23,333 nt of DNA from Clostridia bacterium. GTDB taxonomy: Bacteria; Bacillota_A; Clostridia; Christensenellales; Aristaeellaceae. Each line of letters begins with the position of its first letter. Within the stretch, counting starts at the first letter, position 1. Position numbers and translations under genes: made by a program. The notes under the pieces are model-generated. The model was given only the letters and a program-made list of their open reading frames with translations. It did no database searches and was not told the DNA's origin. Of the stretch, positions 15,064 through 23,333 are shown one piece after another. The stretch is from positions 1 to 23,333 of the forward strand of contig JAFQEB010000112.1 in assembly GCA_017399225.1 (NCBI GenBank), in the 5' to 3' direction.

Positions 15064-16137
15064 TTACAGGCGCTTGATGATCTCCTCGGTCATCTGCTTG
15101 CAGCCGATGGGATCAATGCCGGAATTGCCCACGATATCCGCCGTGCGGACGCCGTCCTCCAGCACCTTGTCAACGGCCTTTTCGATGCAGTCTGCCTCGT
15201 CCATCATGTCAAAGGCGTAGCGCAGCATCATCGCGGCGGACAGCACCGTGGCGATGGGGTTGGCCTTGTCGGTACCTGCGATGTCCGGGGCGGAGCCGTG
15301 GATGGGCTCGTACAGGCCGCGGGTCGTCGCGCCCAGGGACGCGGAGGGCAGCATACCGATGGAGCCGGTGATCTGGCTGGCCTCGTCGGAGAGGATGTCG
15401 CCGAACATGTTGCTGGTGACCACCACGTCAAACTGGCTGGGACGGCGCACCAGCTGCATGGCGGCGTTGTCCACCAGCATGTCGGTGCAGGTCACGTCCG
15501 GGTACTCCTCGGCGATGCGGTGCACGGTCTCGCGCCACAGGCGGCTGGTCTCCAGCACGTTGGCCTTGTCGATGGAGATGACGTTGCGGCGGCGCTTGCG
15601 GGCAGCGTCGAAGGCAGCGCGGGCAATGCGCTCCACCTCCATCACGCTGTAGGCCTCGGTGTCCCAGGCCTCGGGGCCGTACTTGCCCTCGCGGCGGCCG
15701 CGCTCACCGAAGTAGATGCCGCCGGTCAGCTCGCGCACCATCATCAGGTCAAAGCCCTGAGCGACGATGTCTGCACGCAGGGGGCATTCCTCCTTCAGGG
15801 CAGGATAGAGCTTCGCGGGGCGCAGGTTGGTGTACAGGCCCATGGCCGCACGGATGCCCAGCAGGCCCTTCTCGGGGCGGATGGCAGCGGGCAGGGTATC
15901 CCACTTGGGGCCGCCCACCGCGCCAAGCAGCACGGAGTCAGCAGCCAGACAGCCGTCGACGGTCTCCTGGGGCAGGGGATTGCCGGTTTCATCGATGGCC
16001 GCGCCGCCGATCAGGTAGCGGGTGAAGTTGAACTTGTGGCCGAACTTCTCGGCGATAACCTCCAGCACCGCAACGGCGCTGTCCACGATCTCCGGGCCGA
16101 TGCCGTCGCCGCGGAGGAGGGCGATGTTCTTTTCCAT
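15064..16137 (-). CDS. leuB: 3-isopropylmalate dehydrogenase
   Basis: A 357-residue NAD-dependent beta-hydroxyacid oxidative decarboxylase that converts 3-isopropylmalate to 4-methyl-2-oxopentanoate in leucine synthesis. Family marks are LLRGDGIGPEI at the N-terminus, MMVRELTGGIYFGERG, the SIDKANVLETSRLWR segment with the catalytic lysine, and the NAD-binding EPIHGSAPDIAGTDKANPIA near the C-terminus. The length fits the family. The start at 16137 has GGGAGG 9 nt upstream; the longer reading frame would begin inside the REP-like repeat region. It follows leuD with a 108-bp gap filled by the inverted repeat pair. Confidence 0.97.
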   Translation of the reverse strand: MEKNIALLRGDGIGPEIVDSAVAVLEVIAEKFGHKFNFTRYLIGGAAIDETGNPLPQETVDGCLAADSVLLGAVGGPKWDTLPAAIRPEKGLLGIRAAMGLYTNLRPAKLYPALKEECPLRADIVAQGFDLMMVRELTGGIYFGERGRREGKYGPEAWDTEAYSVMEVERIARAAFDAARKRRRNVISIDKANVLETSRLWRETVHRIAEEYPDVTCTDMLVDNAAMQLVRRPSQFDVVVTSNMFGDILSDEASQITGSIGMLPSASLGATTRGLYEPIHGSAPDIAGTDKANPIATVLSAAMMLRYAFDMMDEADCIEKAVDKVLEDGVRTADIVGNSGIDPIGCKQMTEEIIKRL

Positions 16138-16168
16138 GGGATTGTACCTCCCTTTGTTTTTGGTAGGG

Positions 16169-16192
16169 CGGGCGAGCACTGCTCGCCCCTAC
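16169..16192 (-). repeat. REP-like palindrome, copy 1 (minus orientation)
   Basis: On the minus strand: GTAGGGGCGAGC, loop AGT, GCTCGCCCG, with an 8-bp stem at 16170-16177/16181-16188. It is the same element as copy 2 but in opposite orientation and with one changed, still-paired stem position. Confidence 0.8.
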
Positions 16193-16216
16193 GGACAATA
16201 TGGTCGGGATGATGAT

Positions 16217-16240
16217 GTAGGGGCGACCATTGGTCGCCCG
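16217..16240 (+). repeat. REP-like palindrome, copy 2 (plus orientation)
   Basis: GTAGGGGCGACC, loop ATT, GGTCGCCCG, ending 5 bp after the leuD stop codon. With copy 1 it forms an inverted pair, like a bacterial interspersed mosaic element (BIME). Confidence 0.8.
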
Positions 16241-16245
16241 CTGGA

Positions 16246-16743
16246 TCAGGCTTTCGCGTCCATGCGGGCCTTCAGGTAAGGCAGCAGGCCGTTGTGCTCC
16301 ACGATCTTCTCGATAAACGGCGGCAGCGCCACAGCCTGGAAGGTCTCGCCGGTGGTCTCGTCGACGATCTTGCCGGTGGCGAAGTCCACGGACACGGTGT
16401 CGCCGTTGCCGATGGCGGCGGCAGCCTCGGGGCACTCCAGGATGGGGAAGCCGATGTTGATGGCGTTGCGGTAGAAGATGCGGGCGAAGCTCGCTGCGAT
16501 GACGCAGCGTACACCGCAGGCCCGGATGGAGATGGGCGCGTGCTCACGGGAAGAGCCGCAGCCGAAGTTCGCGCCACCGACCATGATGTCGCCGGGCTTC
16601 ACGGTGGTAGCGAAGGAGGCGTCGATGTCCTCCATGCAGTGCTTGGCCAGCTCCTCGGGGGAGGGAGCGTTCAGATAGCGGGCGGGGATGATGACGTCGG
16701 TATCGACGTTGTCACCGTACTTGAAAACCTTGCCGGAAACCAT
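16246..16743 (-). CDS. leuD: 3-isopropylmalate dehydratase small subunit
   Basis: A 165-residue small (swivel-domain) subunit that pairs with LeuC to isomerise 2-isopropylmalate to 3-isopropylmalate. Family signatures are [16 protein letters not shown] near the N-terminus, the substrate loop [15 protein letters not shown], and [17 protein letters not shown]. The length of about 165 is that of the short archaeal/clostridial type rather than the roughly 200-residue E. coli LeuD. AAGGAGG lies 7 nt before the ATG. It starts 12 bp after the leuC stop, so the two subunits are made from one message and probably in matched amounts. Confidence 0.96.
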   Translation of the reverse strand: MVSGKVFKYGDNVDTDVIIPARYLNAPSPEELAKHCMEDIDASFATTVKPGDIMVGGANFGCGSSREHAPISIRACGVRCVIAASFARIFYRNAINIGFPILECPEAAAAIGNGDTVSVDFATGKIVDETTGETFQAVALPPFIEKIVEHNGLLPYLKARMDAKA

Positions 16744-16755
16744 AGCGATACCTCC

Positions 16756-18018
16756 TTAATCAAGCTCACAGGGGCAGGCGACGTAGCCCTTGACGGCGGA
16801 TGCGGCAGCCACTGCGGGGGAGGCCAGGATGACCTCGCTCTTCACATGGCCCATGCGGCCCACGAAGTTGCGGTTGGTGGTGGCGACAGCACGCTCGCCC
16901 TCGCACATGCAGCCCATATGGCCGCCCAGGCAGGGGCCGCAGGTGGGGGTGCTGACCGCGCAGCCCGCCTCGATAAAGATCTGCGTGTAGCCCTGCTTGA
17001 TGCACTCCATGTAGATGTCCTGGGTCGCAGGGATGACGATGCAGCGCACACCGTCAGCAACCTTACGGCCCTTGAGGATCTCTGCTGCGATGCGCATATC
17101 GGAGATGCGGCCGTTAGTGCAGGAGCCGATGACCACCTGGTCGATGGGCAGACCCGCTACCTGATCGACGGTCTTGGTGTTGGAGGGCAGGTGGGGCAGG
17201 GACACGGTGGGCTTGAGCTCGCTCAGGTCGATCTCGACCACCTGCTCGTACTCCGCATCCTCGTCGGCCTCGTAGGCCTTCCACTCGCGGTCAACGCGGC
17301 CGGTCACATACTCGATGGTCTTCTCGTCCACGGGGAAGATGCCGTTCTTGCCGCCGGCCTCGATGGCCATGTTGGCGATGGTGAAGCGGTCGTCCATGCT
17401 CAGCTCCGCCACGCCGGGGCCGGTGAACTCAATGGACTTGTACAGCGCGCCGTCCACGCCGATCAGGCCGATCAGGTGGAGGATCACGTCCTTGCCGGAG
17501 ACCCACTTGCCCATCTTGCCCGTCAGCACGACCTTGATGGCGCTGGGCACCTTGAACCAGTTTTCGCCTGCGGCCATGCCGGCAGCCATGTCGGTGGAGC
17601 CCACGCCTGTGGAGAACGCGCCGATGGCGCCGTAGGTGCAGGTGTGGCTGTCGGCGCCGATGATGACCTCGCCGGGAGCGACGATGCCCTTCTCCGGCAG
17701 CAGCGCGTGCTCAATACCCACCTGGCCCACATCGTAGAAGTGGGTGATGTTGAAGCGGTGAGCGAAATCGCGGGCGGTCTTGCACAGCTGTGCGGACTTG
17801 ATGTCCTTGCAGGGGGTGTAGTGATCCAGCACGATGGCGATCTTGTCCTTGTCGAACACGCGGTCAAAGCCGGCCTTGTCGAACACGTCAACGGCCACGG
17901 GGGTGGTCACGTCGTTGCCGAGAACCAGATCCAGCTTGGCCTCGATCAGGTCGCCGGCCTTCACGGAGGGGAGACCCGCGTGAGCCGCGAGGATCTTCTG
18001 CGTCATGGTCATGCCCAT
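16756..18018 (-). CDS. leuC: 3-isopropylmalate dehydratase large subunit
   Basis: A 420-residue aconitase-family large subunit carrying the catalytic [4Fe-4S] cluster. The cluster cysteines are C300 in VIGSCTNGR and C360/C363 in PTCGPCLGG. Other marks are [15 protein letters not shown], the [15 protein letters not shown] loop and [10 protein letters not shown] near the end. It is the short form (about 420 residues) that goes with the short LeuD. AGAAGGT lies 7 nt before the first ATG (18018); in-frame ATGs three and five codons later (18012 and 18006) are less well placed. It sits 34 bp after leuA. Confidence 0.96.
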   Translation of the reverse strand: MGMTMTQKILAAHAGLPSVKAGDLIEAKLDLVLGNDVTTPVAVDVFDKAGFDRVFDKDKIAIVLDHYTPCKDIKSAQLCKTARDFAHRFNITHFYDVGQVGIEHALLPEKGIVAPGEVIIGADSHTCTYGAIGAFSTGVGSTDMAAGMAAGENWFKVPSAIKVVLTGKMGKWVSGKDVILHLIGLIGVDGALYKSIEFTGPGVAELSMDDRFTIANMAIEAGGKNGIFPVDEKTIEYVTGRVDREWKAYEADEDAEYEQVVEIDLSELKPTVSLPHLPSNTKTVDQVAGLPIDQVVIGSCTNGRISDMRIAAEILKGRKVADGVRCIVIPATQDIYMECIKQGYTQIFIEAGCAVSTPTCGPCLGGHMGCMCEGERAVATTNRNFVGRMGHVKSEVILASPAVAAASAVKGYVACPCELD

Positions 18019-18052
18019 AAGTGATACCTTCTTTCTTAGCGGCTGAGGTGTA

Positions 18053-19606
18053 TCAGCGGGAGGGATTGGTGCGCTGCCGCTTGGCGGCGTAGGCGCGCAG
18101 CTTGTTCATGGCGCTGAGGTACGCGCGCACGGAGGCTTCGATAACGTTGGTGTGCAGTCCGCGGCCGGTGAAGGTGCGGTCGTCGCAGGTGAGCTTCACG
18201 GTCACGCCGCCCATGGTGTCCTTGCCGGGGGAGATACCGGAAATGTTGTACACGTCGAAGGTGTGCTCCACCGGGCGTATGATGCGGTTGATGGCCTCGA
18301 AGGCAGCGTCCACGGGGCCGTCGCCGGAGCAGGCCTCCTCGAAAATCTGACCGTCCAGGCTGAGGCGCACCACGGAGGTGGAGGTGGTCATGTTGGAGGT
18401 GTGCACCGCGAACCACTCCAGCTTGTAGCCGTCCACGTCCTCGCTGTCGACGGCGGCAGTCTGATGGGTCACGATGGCGACCAGATCCTCGTTGGTGACG
18501 GACTTCTTCTTGTCGCACAGCACCTTGAATTCCTCAAAGCAGCGCTGCAGCTCGGCCTCGTCCAGGTTGTAGCCCATTTCCTTCAGGCGGGAGGACAGGG
18601 CGTGCTTGCCCGAGTGCTTGCCCAAAACGATGTTATCGATCACCACGCCCACGCTTTCGGGAGTGAGGATCTCGTAGGTCTTCTTGTTGGCGAGCACACC
18701 GTGCTGGTGGATGCCGCTCTCGTGGCGGAAGGCGTTCACGCCCACGATGGGCTTGTTCAGCGGCGCGCTCTGGCCGATGATGTTGTACACCGTCTTGGAG
18801 GCGCGGAAGATCTGGGTGGTGTCGATGCGTAAGTCTGCCTCGGTGAAGACGTCGGGACGGGTGTGCATCGCCATCACGACCTCCTCCAGGGAGGTGTTGC
18901 CTGCGCGCTCGCCCAGGCCGTTGATGGTGCATTCGATCTGCCTTGCGCCGCCCAGCACGCCGGCCAGGGCGTTGGCGGTGGCCATGCCCAGGTCGTTATG
19001 GCAGTGGACGGAGAACTCCACCTTGTCGCTGTCCGGCACGCCGGCGCGGATGGCCTCGATCATCGCCCGCATTTCATCGGGGGTGGTGTAGCCGGTGGTG
19101 TCGGGAATGTTGACCACCGTCGCGCCATTCTTGATGGCCAGGTCGACCACCTTGATCAGGAAGTCCACATCGGAGCGGGTGGCATCCTCGCAGGAGAACT
19201 CAATATTGCTGGTGTACTTCTTCGCATGGGCGACCATGGCAGCGGTACGCTCCAGCACCTGCTCGGGGGTCATTTTGAGCTTGTACTCCATATGGAGGGG
19301 GCTGGTGGCGATGAACAGGTGGATGCGGGGATCGGCCGCTTCCTTGACGGCTTCCCAGGCGCAGTCGATGTCCTTGACCGTCGCGCGGGCCAAAGAGGCC
19401 ACGGAGCAGTCCTTCACCGTGCGGGCGATGGTTTGCACGCTCTCGAAGTCACCGGGGGAGGCGATGGCAAAGCCAGCCTCGATCACGTCGACCTTCAGGC
19501 GCTCCAGGCAGCGCGCCACCTCGATTTTTTCTTTCAGATTCATCGAACAGCCGGGGGACTGCTCGCCGTCACGCAATGTGGTATCAAAGATCTTGATCTG
19601 GCTCAT
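18053..19606 (-). CDS. leuA: 2-isopropylmalate synthase
   Basis: A 517-residue enzyme that condenses acetyl-CoA with 3-methyl-2-oxobutanoate, the committed step of leucine synthesis. The TIM-barrel part starts [33 protein letters not shown] supplies the metal-binding HxH, and [17 protein letters not shown] follows. [11 protein letters not shown] marks the start of the subdomain between barrel and regulatory part. The C-terminal LeuA dimer domain (from about 390, with [14 protein letters not shown] and [12 protein letters not shown]) binds leucine for feedback inhibition in the family, so inhibition is expected here too. AAGGAGG lies upstream of the ATG at 19606. It is followed by leuC, leuD and leuB. 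Confidence 0.96.
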   Translation of the reverse strand: MSQIKIFDTTLRDGEQSPGCSMNLKEKIEVARCLERLKVDVIEAGFAIASPGDFESVQTIARTVKDCSVASLARATVKDIDCAWEAVKEAADPRIHLFIATSPLHMEYKLKMTPEQVLERTAAMVAHAKKYTSNIEFSCEDATRSDVDFLIKVVDLAIKNGATVVNIPDTTGYTTPDEMRAMIEAIRAGVPDSDKVEFSVHCHNDLGMATANALAGVLGGARQIECTINGLGERAGNTSLEEVVMAMHTRPDVFTEADLRIDTTQIFRASKTVYNIIGQSAPLNKPIVGVNAFRHESGIHQHGVLANKKTYEILTPESVGVVIDNIVLGKHSGKHALSSRLKEMGYNLDEAELQRCFEEFKVLCDKKKSVTNEDLVAIVTHQTAAVDSEDVDGYKLEWFAVHTSNMTTSTSVVRLSLDGQIFEEACSGDGPVDAAFEAINRIIRPVEHTFDVYNISGISPGKDTMGGVTVKLTCDDRTFTGRGLHTNVIEASVRAYLSAMNKLRAYAAKRQRTNPSR

Positions 19607-19632
19607 GCTTTGGCTCCTCCTTATCTTATTTG

Positions 19633-20271
19633 TTACAGGGATTCGATAAACTTCACGATTTTGTTGGTCAGGATCACATGGCCCGCGTCGTTGGGGTGCA
19701 GGCCGTCGGGCATGTAGGCTTCCTTCATTACGGACACGGCGGGCTGCACGCCGTAGCTGGCGTACAGGTCGAGGACGGGCAGAGAATAGTACTCCGCCGC
19801 CTGGCGGATCGCGTCCACATAATCCTTCAGCACCTTGCCGTGCATGTTGGGCTCATTTTCGGTGGAGCGGTGCAGAGGCGTGATGACCACGAACTGCGCC
19901 GCCGGATACTTTGTCAGCAGGGACGTGTACAGCTCATGCAGCGCGCCGCAGAAGGTGTCGGCTGTGCGGTCGTCGGGCGTGCCGAAGGGGGCGTCGCCGT
20001 GGCCGAAATCATTCGTGCCGCCAAAGACGACCACCACGTCCGCATCCGGATCCATCTCCGCCACGCGGCTGGGGAAGTCCAGGTCATGCCGGGGATTCTC
20101 GGAGGGCTTCGTCTGCCGGGCCAGGCGGGTGCCGCCGATGCCGTAGCAGCGGGTGACCGCGCCATACTCCGCCGCGATCCGATCCGCAAAGCGCAGCGCC
20201 TCGCCAGAACACCCGTGCCCCTCGGTAATGGAATCACCGAGGAAGTTGATCTTAAGTCCCTGCAGCTTCAT
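19633..20271 (-). CDS. SGNH/GDSL-family hydrolase
   Basis: A 212-residue esterase/lipase-like protein without signal peptide, so probably cytoplasmic. Block I is NFLGDSITEG with the nucleophile S14; the Gly and Asn of the oxyanion hole appear in YGIGGTRLA and FGGTNDFGHGD; block V is MPDGLHPNDAGH, giving the catalytic Asp and His. Family members deacylate lipids, sugars or peptides; the substrate here is unknown. GGAGGG lies 6 nt before the start. It sits between ilvD and leuA with gaps of only 58 and 26 bp, so it should be transcribed with them, yet it has no known place in the pathway. Confidence 0.9.
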   Translation of the reverse strand: MKLQGLKINFLGDSITEGHGCSGEALRFADRIAAEYGAVTRCYGIGGTRLARQTKPSENPRHDLDFPSRVAEMDPDADVVVVFGGTNDFGHGDAPFGTPDDRTADTFCGALHELYTSLLTKYPAAQFVVITPLHRSTENEPNMHGKVLKDYVDAIRQAAEYYSLPVLDLYASYGVQPAVSVMKEAYMPDGLHPNDAGHVILTNKIVKFIESL

Positions 20272-20289
20272 GCCAGTCCCTCCAAAATC

Positions 20290-20320
20290 AATTCCGAATT
20301 CCTAATTCCGAATTCCGAAT
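20290..20320. repeat. AATTCCG heptamer tandem repeat
   Basis: Four heptamers plus AAT (AATTCCG, AATTCCT, AATTCCG, AATTCCG) lie between ilvD and the GDSL gene. A CGAATA/TATTCG inverted repeat (20317-20337) overlaps the end of ilvD. The tract is strikingly AT-rich for its surroundings. Confidence 0.75.
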
Positions 20321-20329
20321 AGGCTCCGC

Positions 20330-21991
20330 TTATTCGAGGATCGCGCCCTTGTCGGCGGAAGATACCAGCTTGGCATAGCGGGCCAGGTAGCCGGTCTTGA
20401 CCTTGGGCTCGGGGCAGACCCACTTGGCACGGCGCTCGGCCAGAGTGGCTTCGTCCACCTTCAGCTCGATGGAGCAGGCGGGGATGTCGATGGCGATGAG
20501 GTCGCCCTCTTCCACCAGGGCGATCAGGCCGCCCTGGGCTGCCTCGGGGCTGATGTGGCCGATGGATGCGCCGCGGGTCGCGCCGGAGAAGCGGCCGTCG
20601 GTCAGCAGGGCGACGGATTCACCCAGACCCATACCGCAGATGGCGGAGGTGGGGTTCAGCATCTCGCGCATACCGGGGCCGCCCTTGGGGCCTTCGTAGC
20701 GGATGACCACCACGTCGCCGGGAACGATCTTGCGGGCGTAGATGGCGGCGATGGCCTCTTCCTCGGAGTCAAACACGCGGGCGGGGCCTTCGTGCTTCAT
20801 CATCTCGGGGGCCACGGCGCTCTGCTTCACCACGCAGCCGTCCTTGGCCAGGTTGCCTTTCAGCACGGCAATGCCGCCGTTCTGGCTGTAGGGGTTCTCG
20901 ATGGGACGGATGATGTTGTGGTCGCGGTTGACGACCTTCTCCAGGTTCTCCGCCATGGTCTTGCCGGTGACGGTCAGGACGGAGGTGTCCAGCAGATCCT
21001 TCTTCGTCAGCTCCTTCATCACAGCGCTGACGCCGCCGGCGCGGTCCAGATCCTCCATGAAGGTGTCGCCGGCGGGGGCCAGGTGGCACAGGTTGGGGGT
21101 CTGGGCGGAGATGGCGTTGGCGTGATCCAGGTCGATGGTCACGCCGGCCTCATGGGCGATGGCGGGCAGGTGCAGCATGGTGTTGGTGGAGCAGCCCAGG
21201 GCCATGTCGACGGTCTCGGCGTTGTTGAAGGCCGCCGGGGTCATGATGTCGCGGGGGCGGATGTTCTTCTCCACCAGGGTCATGATCTGCATACCGGCGT
21301 GCTTGGCCAGGCGGATGCGGGCGGAAAGCGGCGCGGGGATCGTGCCGTTGCCGGGCAGCGCCATGCCCAGGGCCTCGCACAGGCAGTTCATGGAGTTGGC
21401 GGTGTACATGCCCGAGCAGCTGCCGCAGGAGGGGCATGCGTTCTCTTCGTAGTTGCGCACGCCGTCCTCATCCAGGGTGCCGGCCTTGTAAGCACCGACG
21501 GCCTCGAACATGTGGCTCAGGCAGGTGCGGCGGCCATCGTTCAGGTGACCGGCCAGCATGGGGCCGCCGGAGCAGAAGATGGTCGGGATATTCAGACGCG
21601 CCGCGGCCATCAGCAGGCCGGGAACGTTCTTGTCGCAGTTGGGCACCATGACCAGGCCGTCAAACTGGTGGGCGATGGCCATGGCCTCGGTGGAATCGGC
21701 GATCAGGTCGCGGGTGACCAGGCTGTACTTCATGCCCACATGACCCATGGCGATGCCGTCGCACACGGCGATGGCCGGGAACATGACGGGGGTGCCGCCC
21801 GCCGCGCGGACGCCGGCCTTCACGGCCTCGGTGATCTTATCCAGATTCATGTGGCCGGGGACGATCTCGTTGTAGGAGGACACCACGCCGATCAGCGGCT
21901 TGCGGATCTCCTCGTCGGTGTAGCCCAGGGCGTACAGCAGGCTGCGGTTCGGGGCGCGCTCAACGCCGATTTTGATGTTGTTGGAATTCAT
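20330..21991 (-). CDS. ilvD: Dihydroxyacid dehydratase
   Basis: A 553-residue Fe-S enzyme that dehydrates 2,3-dihydroxy-isovalerate and -methylvalerate to the 2-oxo acids for Val/Leu and Ile. Cluster cysteines are visible at C119 ([10 protein letters not shown]) and C192 ([16 protein letters not shown]). The third Cys found near position 49 in [2Fe-2S] forms is absent: the segment reads [12 protein letters not shown], as in E. coli-type oxygen-sensitive [4Fe-4S] enzymes, which fits an anaerobe. [13 protein letters not shown] and [11 protein letters not shown] near the C-terminus are typical. The start at 21991 is chosen because AGGAGG is 8 nt upstream; an ATG two codons earlier is only 2 nt from that site. 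A 312-bp gap with several hairpins separates it from ilvC. Confidence 0.97.
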   Translation of the reverse strand: MNSNNIKIGVERAPNRSLLYALGYTDEEIRKPLIGVVSSYNEIVPGHMNLDKITEAVKAGVRAAGGTPVMFPAIAVCDGIAMGHVGMKYSLVTRDLIADSTEAMAIAHQFDGLVMVPNCDKNVPGLLMAAARLNIPTIFCSGGPMLAGHLNDGRRTCLSHMFEAVGAYKAGTLDEDGVRNYEENACPSCGSCSGMYTANSMNCLCEALGMALPGNGTIPAPLSARIRLAKHAGMQIMTLVEKNIRPRDIMTPAAFNNAETVDMALGCSTNTMLHLPAIAHEAGVTIDLDHANAISAQTPNLCHLAPAGDTFMEDLDRAGGVSAVMKELTKKDLLDTSVLTVTGKTMAENLEKVVNRDHNIIRPIENPYSQNGGIAVLKGNLAKDGCVVKQSAVAPEMMKHEGPARVFDSEEEAIAAIYARKIVPGDVVVIRYEGPKGGPGMREMLNPTSAICGMGLGESVALLTDGRFSGATRGASIGHISPEAAQGGLIALVEEGDLIAIDIPACSIELKVDEATLAERRAKWVCPEPKVKTGYLARYAKLVSSADKGAILE

Positions 21992-22031
21992 AATCATAAC
22001 CTCCTGTGGAAGGTAGTGTTTGCGTGACACT

Positions 22032-22090
22032 GCACTGCGGTCATGCCCGTAGTGCGGTGGTGAAAGGCAGGACAGAATGAGCTGTCCTGC
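22032..22090. promoter_or_regulatory. Two stem-loops in the ilvD leader
   Basis: GCACTGCGG/CCGTAGTGC (22032-22040 with 22047-22055, one G-U pair, loop TCATGC) and a perfect 9-bp GCAGGACAG/CTGTCCTGC (22067-22075 with 22082-22090). They lie between the mosaic element copy B and the ilvD ribosome binding site. No T-box consensus is seen, so any role in attenuation or mRNA processing is open. Confidence 0.5.
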
Positions 22091-22148
22091 TTTGATGGGG
22101 CAGGTGATGGAGGGGCGCGAGAAGTTTGTTTGCTTTGCTGACTTGCCC

Positions 22149-22301
22149 TTTCTTGCTTGCGTGGACTGTTTGAACGATCGGAGATCGTTCAAAGGCGTCG
22201 TGGGGATTTGCGCCTGCGGGCGCGAGGCCTCCGGCGGGGAAGGGGCCTCCGCGGCCCCTTCCATCCCCCGTAAGGGCCGTCGGCCCTTAACCCTTTTTGC
22301 G
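22149..22301. repeat. Four-hairpin mosaic palindromic element, copy B
   Basis: An intergenic element of about 153 bp beginning just past the ilvC stop. Stem-loops: 22169-22193 (TTTGAACGATC/GATCGTTCAAA, 11 bp), 22210-22223 (GCGCC/GGCGC, loop TGCG), 22238-22262 (GGAAGGGGCC/GGCCCCTTCC, 10 bp) and 22271-22289 (TAAGGGCC/GGCCCTTA). Linkers match copy A (TTTCTT, GCGTGG, CGTGGGG, CCTCCG/TCTCCG, ACCCTTTTTGCG). Confidence 0.85.
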
Positions 22302-22303
22302 CC

Positions 22304-23323
<1,020 letters not shown>

Positions 23324-23333
23324 AGTCGTATTC

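Noticed and set aside
16294..18024. Long plus-strand reading frames opposite leuB, leuC, leuD and leuA
   Set aside because: They are antisense shadows typical of GC-rich genes; the minus-strand proteins match well-known families over their full length.
21992..22303. N-terminal extension of ilvD or a T-box leader before it
   Set aside because: The extension runs through hairpin-rich repeat DNA and is not in the family. No T-box consensus (AGGGTGGNACCGCG type) was found on the minus strand.

Overview
This window looks like a chromosomal segment of a GC-rich Bacillota, most likely a gut-type Clostridia. The grounds are strong AGGAGG-type ribosome binding sites, TTG/GTG starts, a clostridial TSCPD-domain protein, membrane-bound anti-sigma factors with an outward-facing C-terminus, and GC-rich palindromic intergenic repeats. 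Taxonomy is inference; no rRNA or other diagnostic marker apart from a 59-codon tuf fragment is present. I see no tRNA, rRNA, CRISPR array, phage gene or transposase.

Left part (1-5472). The end of tuf and its terminator are followed by a minus-strand, beta-propeller-like protein of unknown function. Next come a plus-strand pair (TSCPD protein and DEAD-box RNA helicase) and a membrane-anchored metallophosphoesterase. A sigma-A-type promoter then leads into about 300 nt of stem-rich, apparently non-coding leader in front of a small double zinc-ribbon protein. An AlkZ/YcaQ-like winged-helix protein ends at a strong bidirectional terminator.

Middle part (5489-11306, minus strand). Two tandem paralogous ECF sigma/anti-sigma pairs lie head to tail. 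In each, sigma and anti-sigma overlap by the same 8 bases. The sigma factors and the cytoplasmic N-termini of the anti-sigma factors are alike, but the outer domains differ; one carries a 146-residue Thr/Pro/Ala repeat. The pairs are separated by 390 bp containing a row of stem-loops bounded by two copies of a 28-bp palindrome.

Right part (11353-23323, minus strand). A branched-chain amino acid cluster reads ilvC, ilvD, GDSL hydrolase, leuA, leuC, leuD, leuB, DUF815 ATPase, ilvA, GNAT acetyltransferase, and ends at an intrinsic terminator. IlvC and IlvD serve the common Ile/Val/Leu route, LeuABCD the leucine branch, and IlvA makes 2-oxobutanoate for isoleucine. No acetohydroxyacid synthase or IlvE aminotransferase is in the window. 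Several gaps in this cluster hold palindromic elements: two copies of a four-hairpin mosaic element whose stems differ in sequence but remain paired, and an inverted pair of REP-like hairpins between leuD and leuB.

The best candidates for something undescribed are the structured leader at 3657-3947, the four-hairpin mosaic element, the hairpin array at 8112-8376, and the duplicated sigma/anti-sigma pair with divergent sensor domains.
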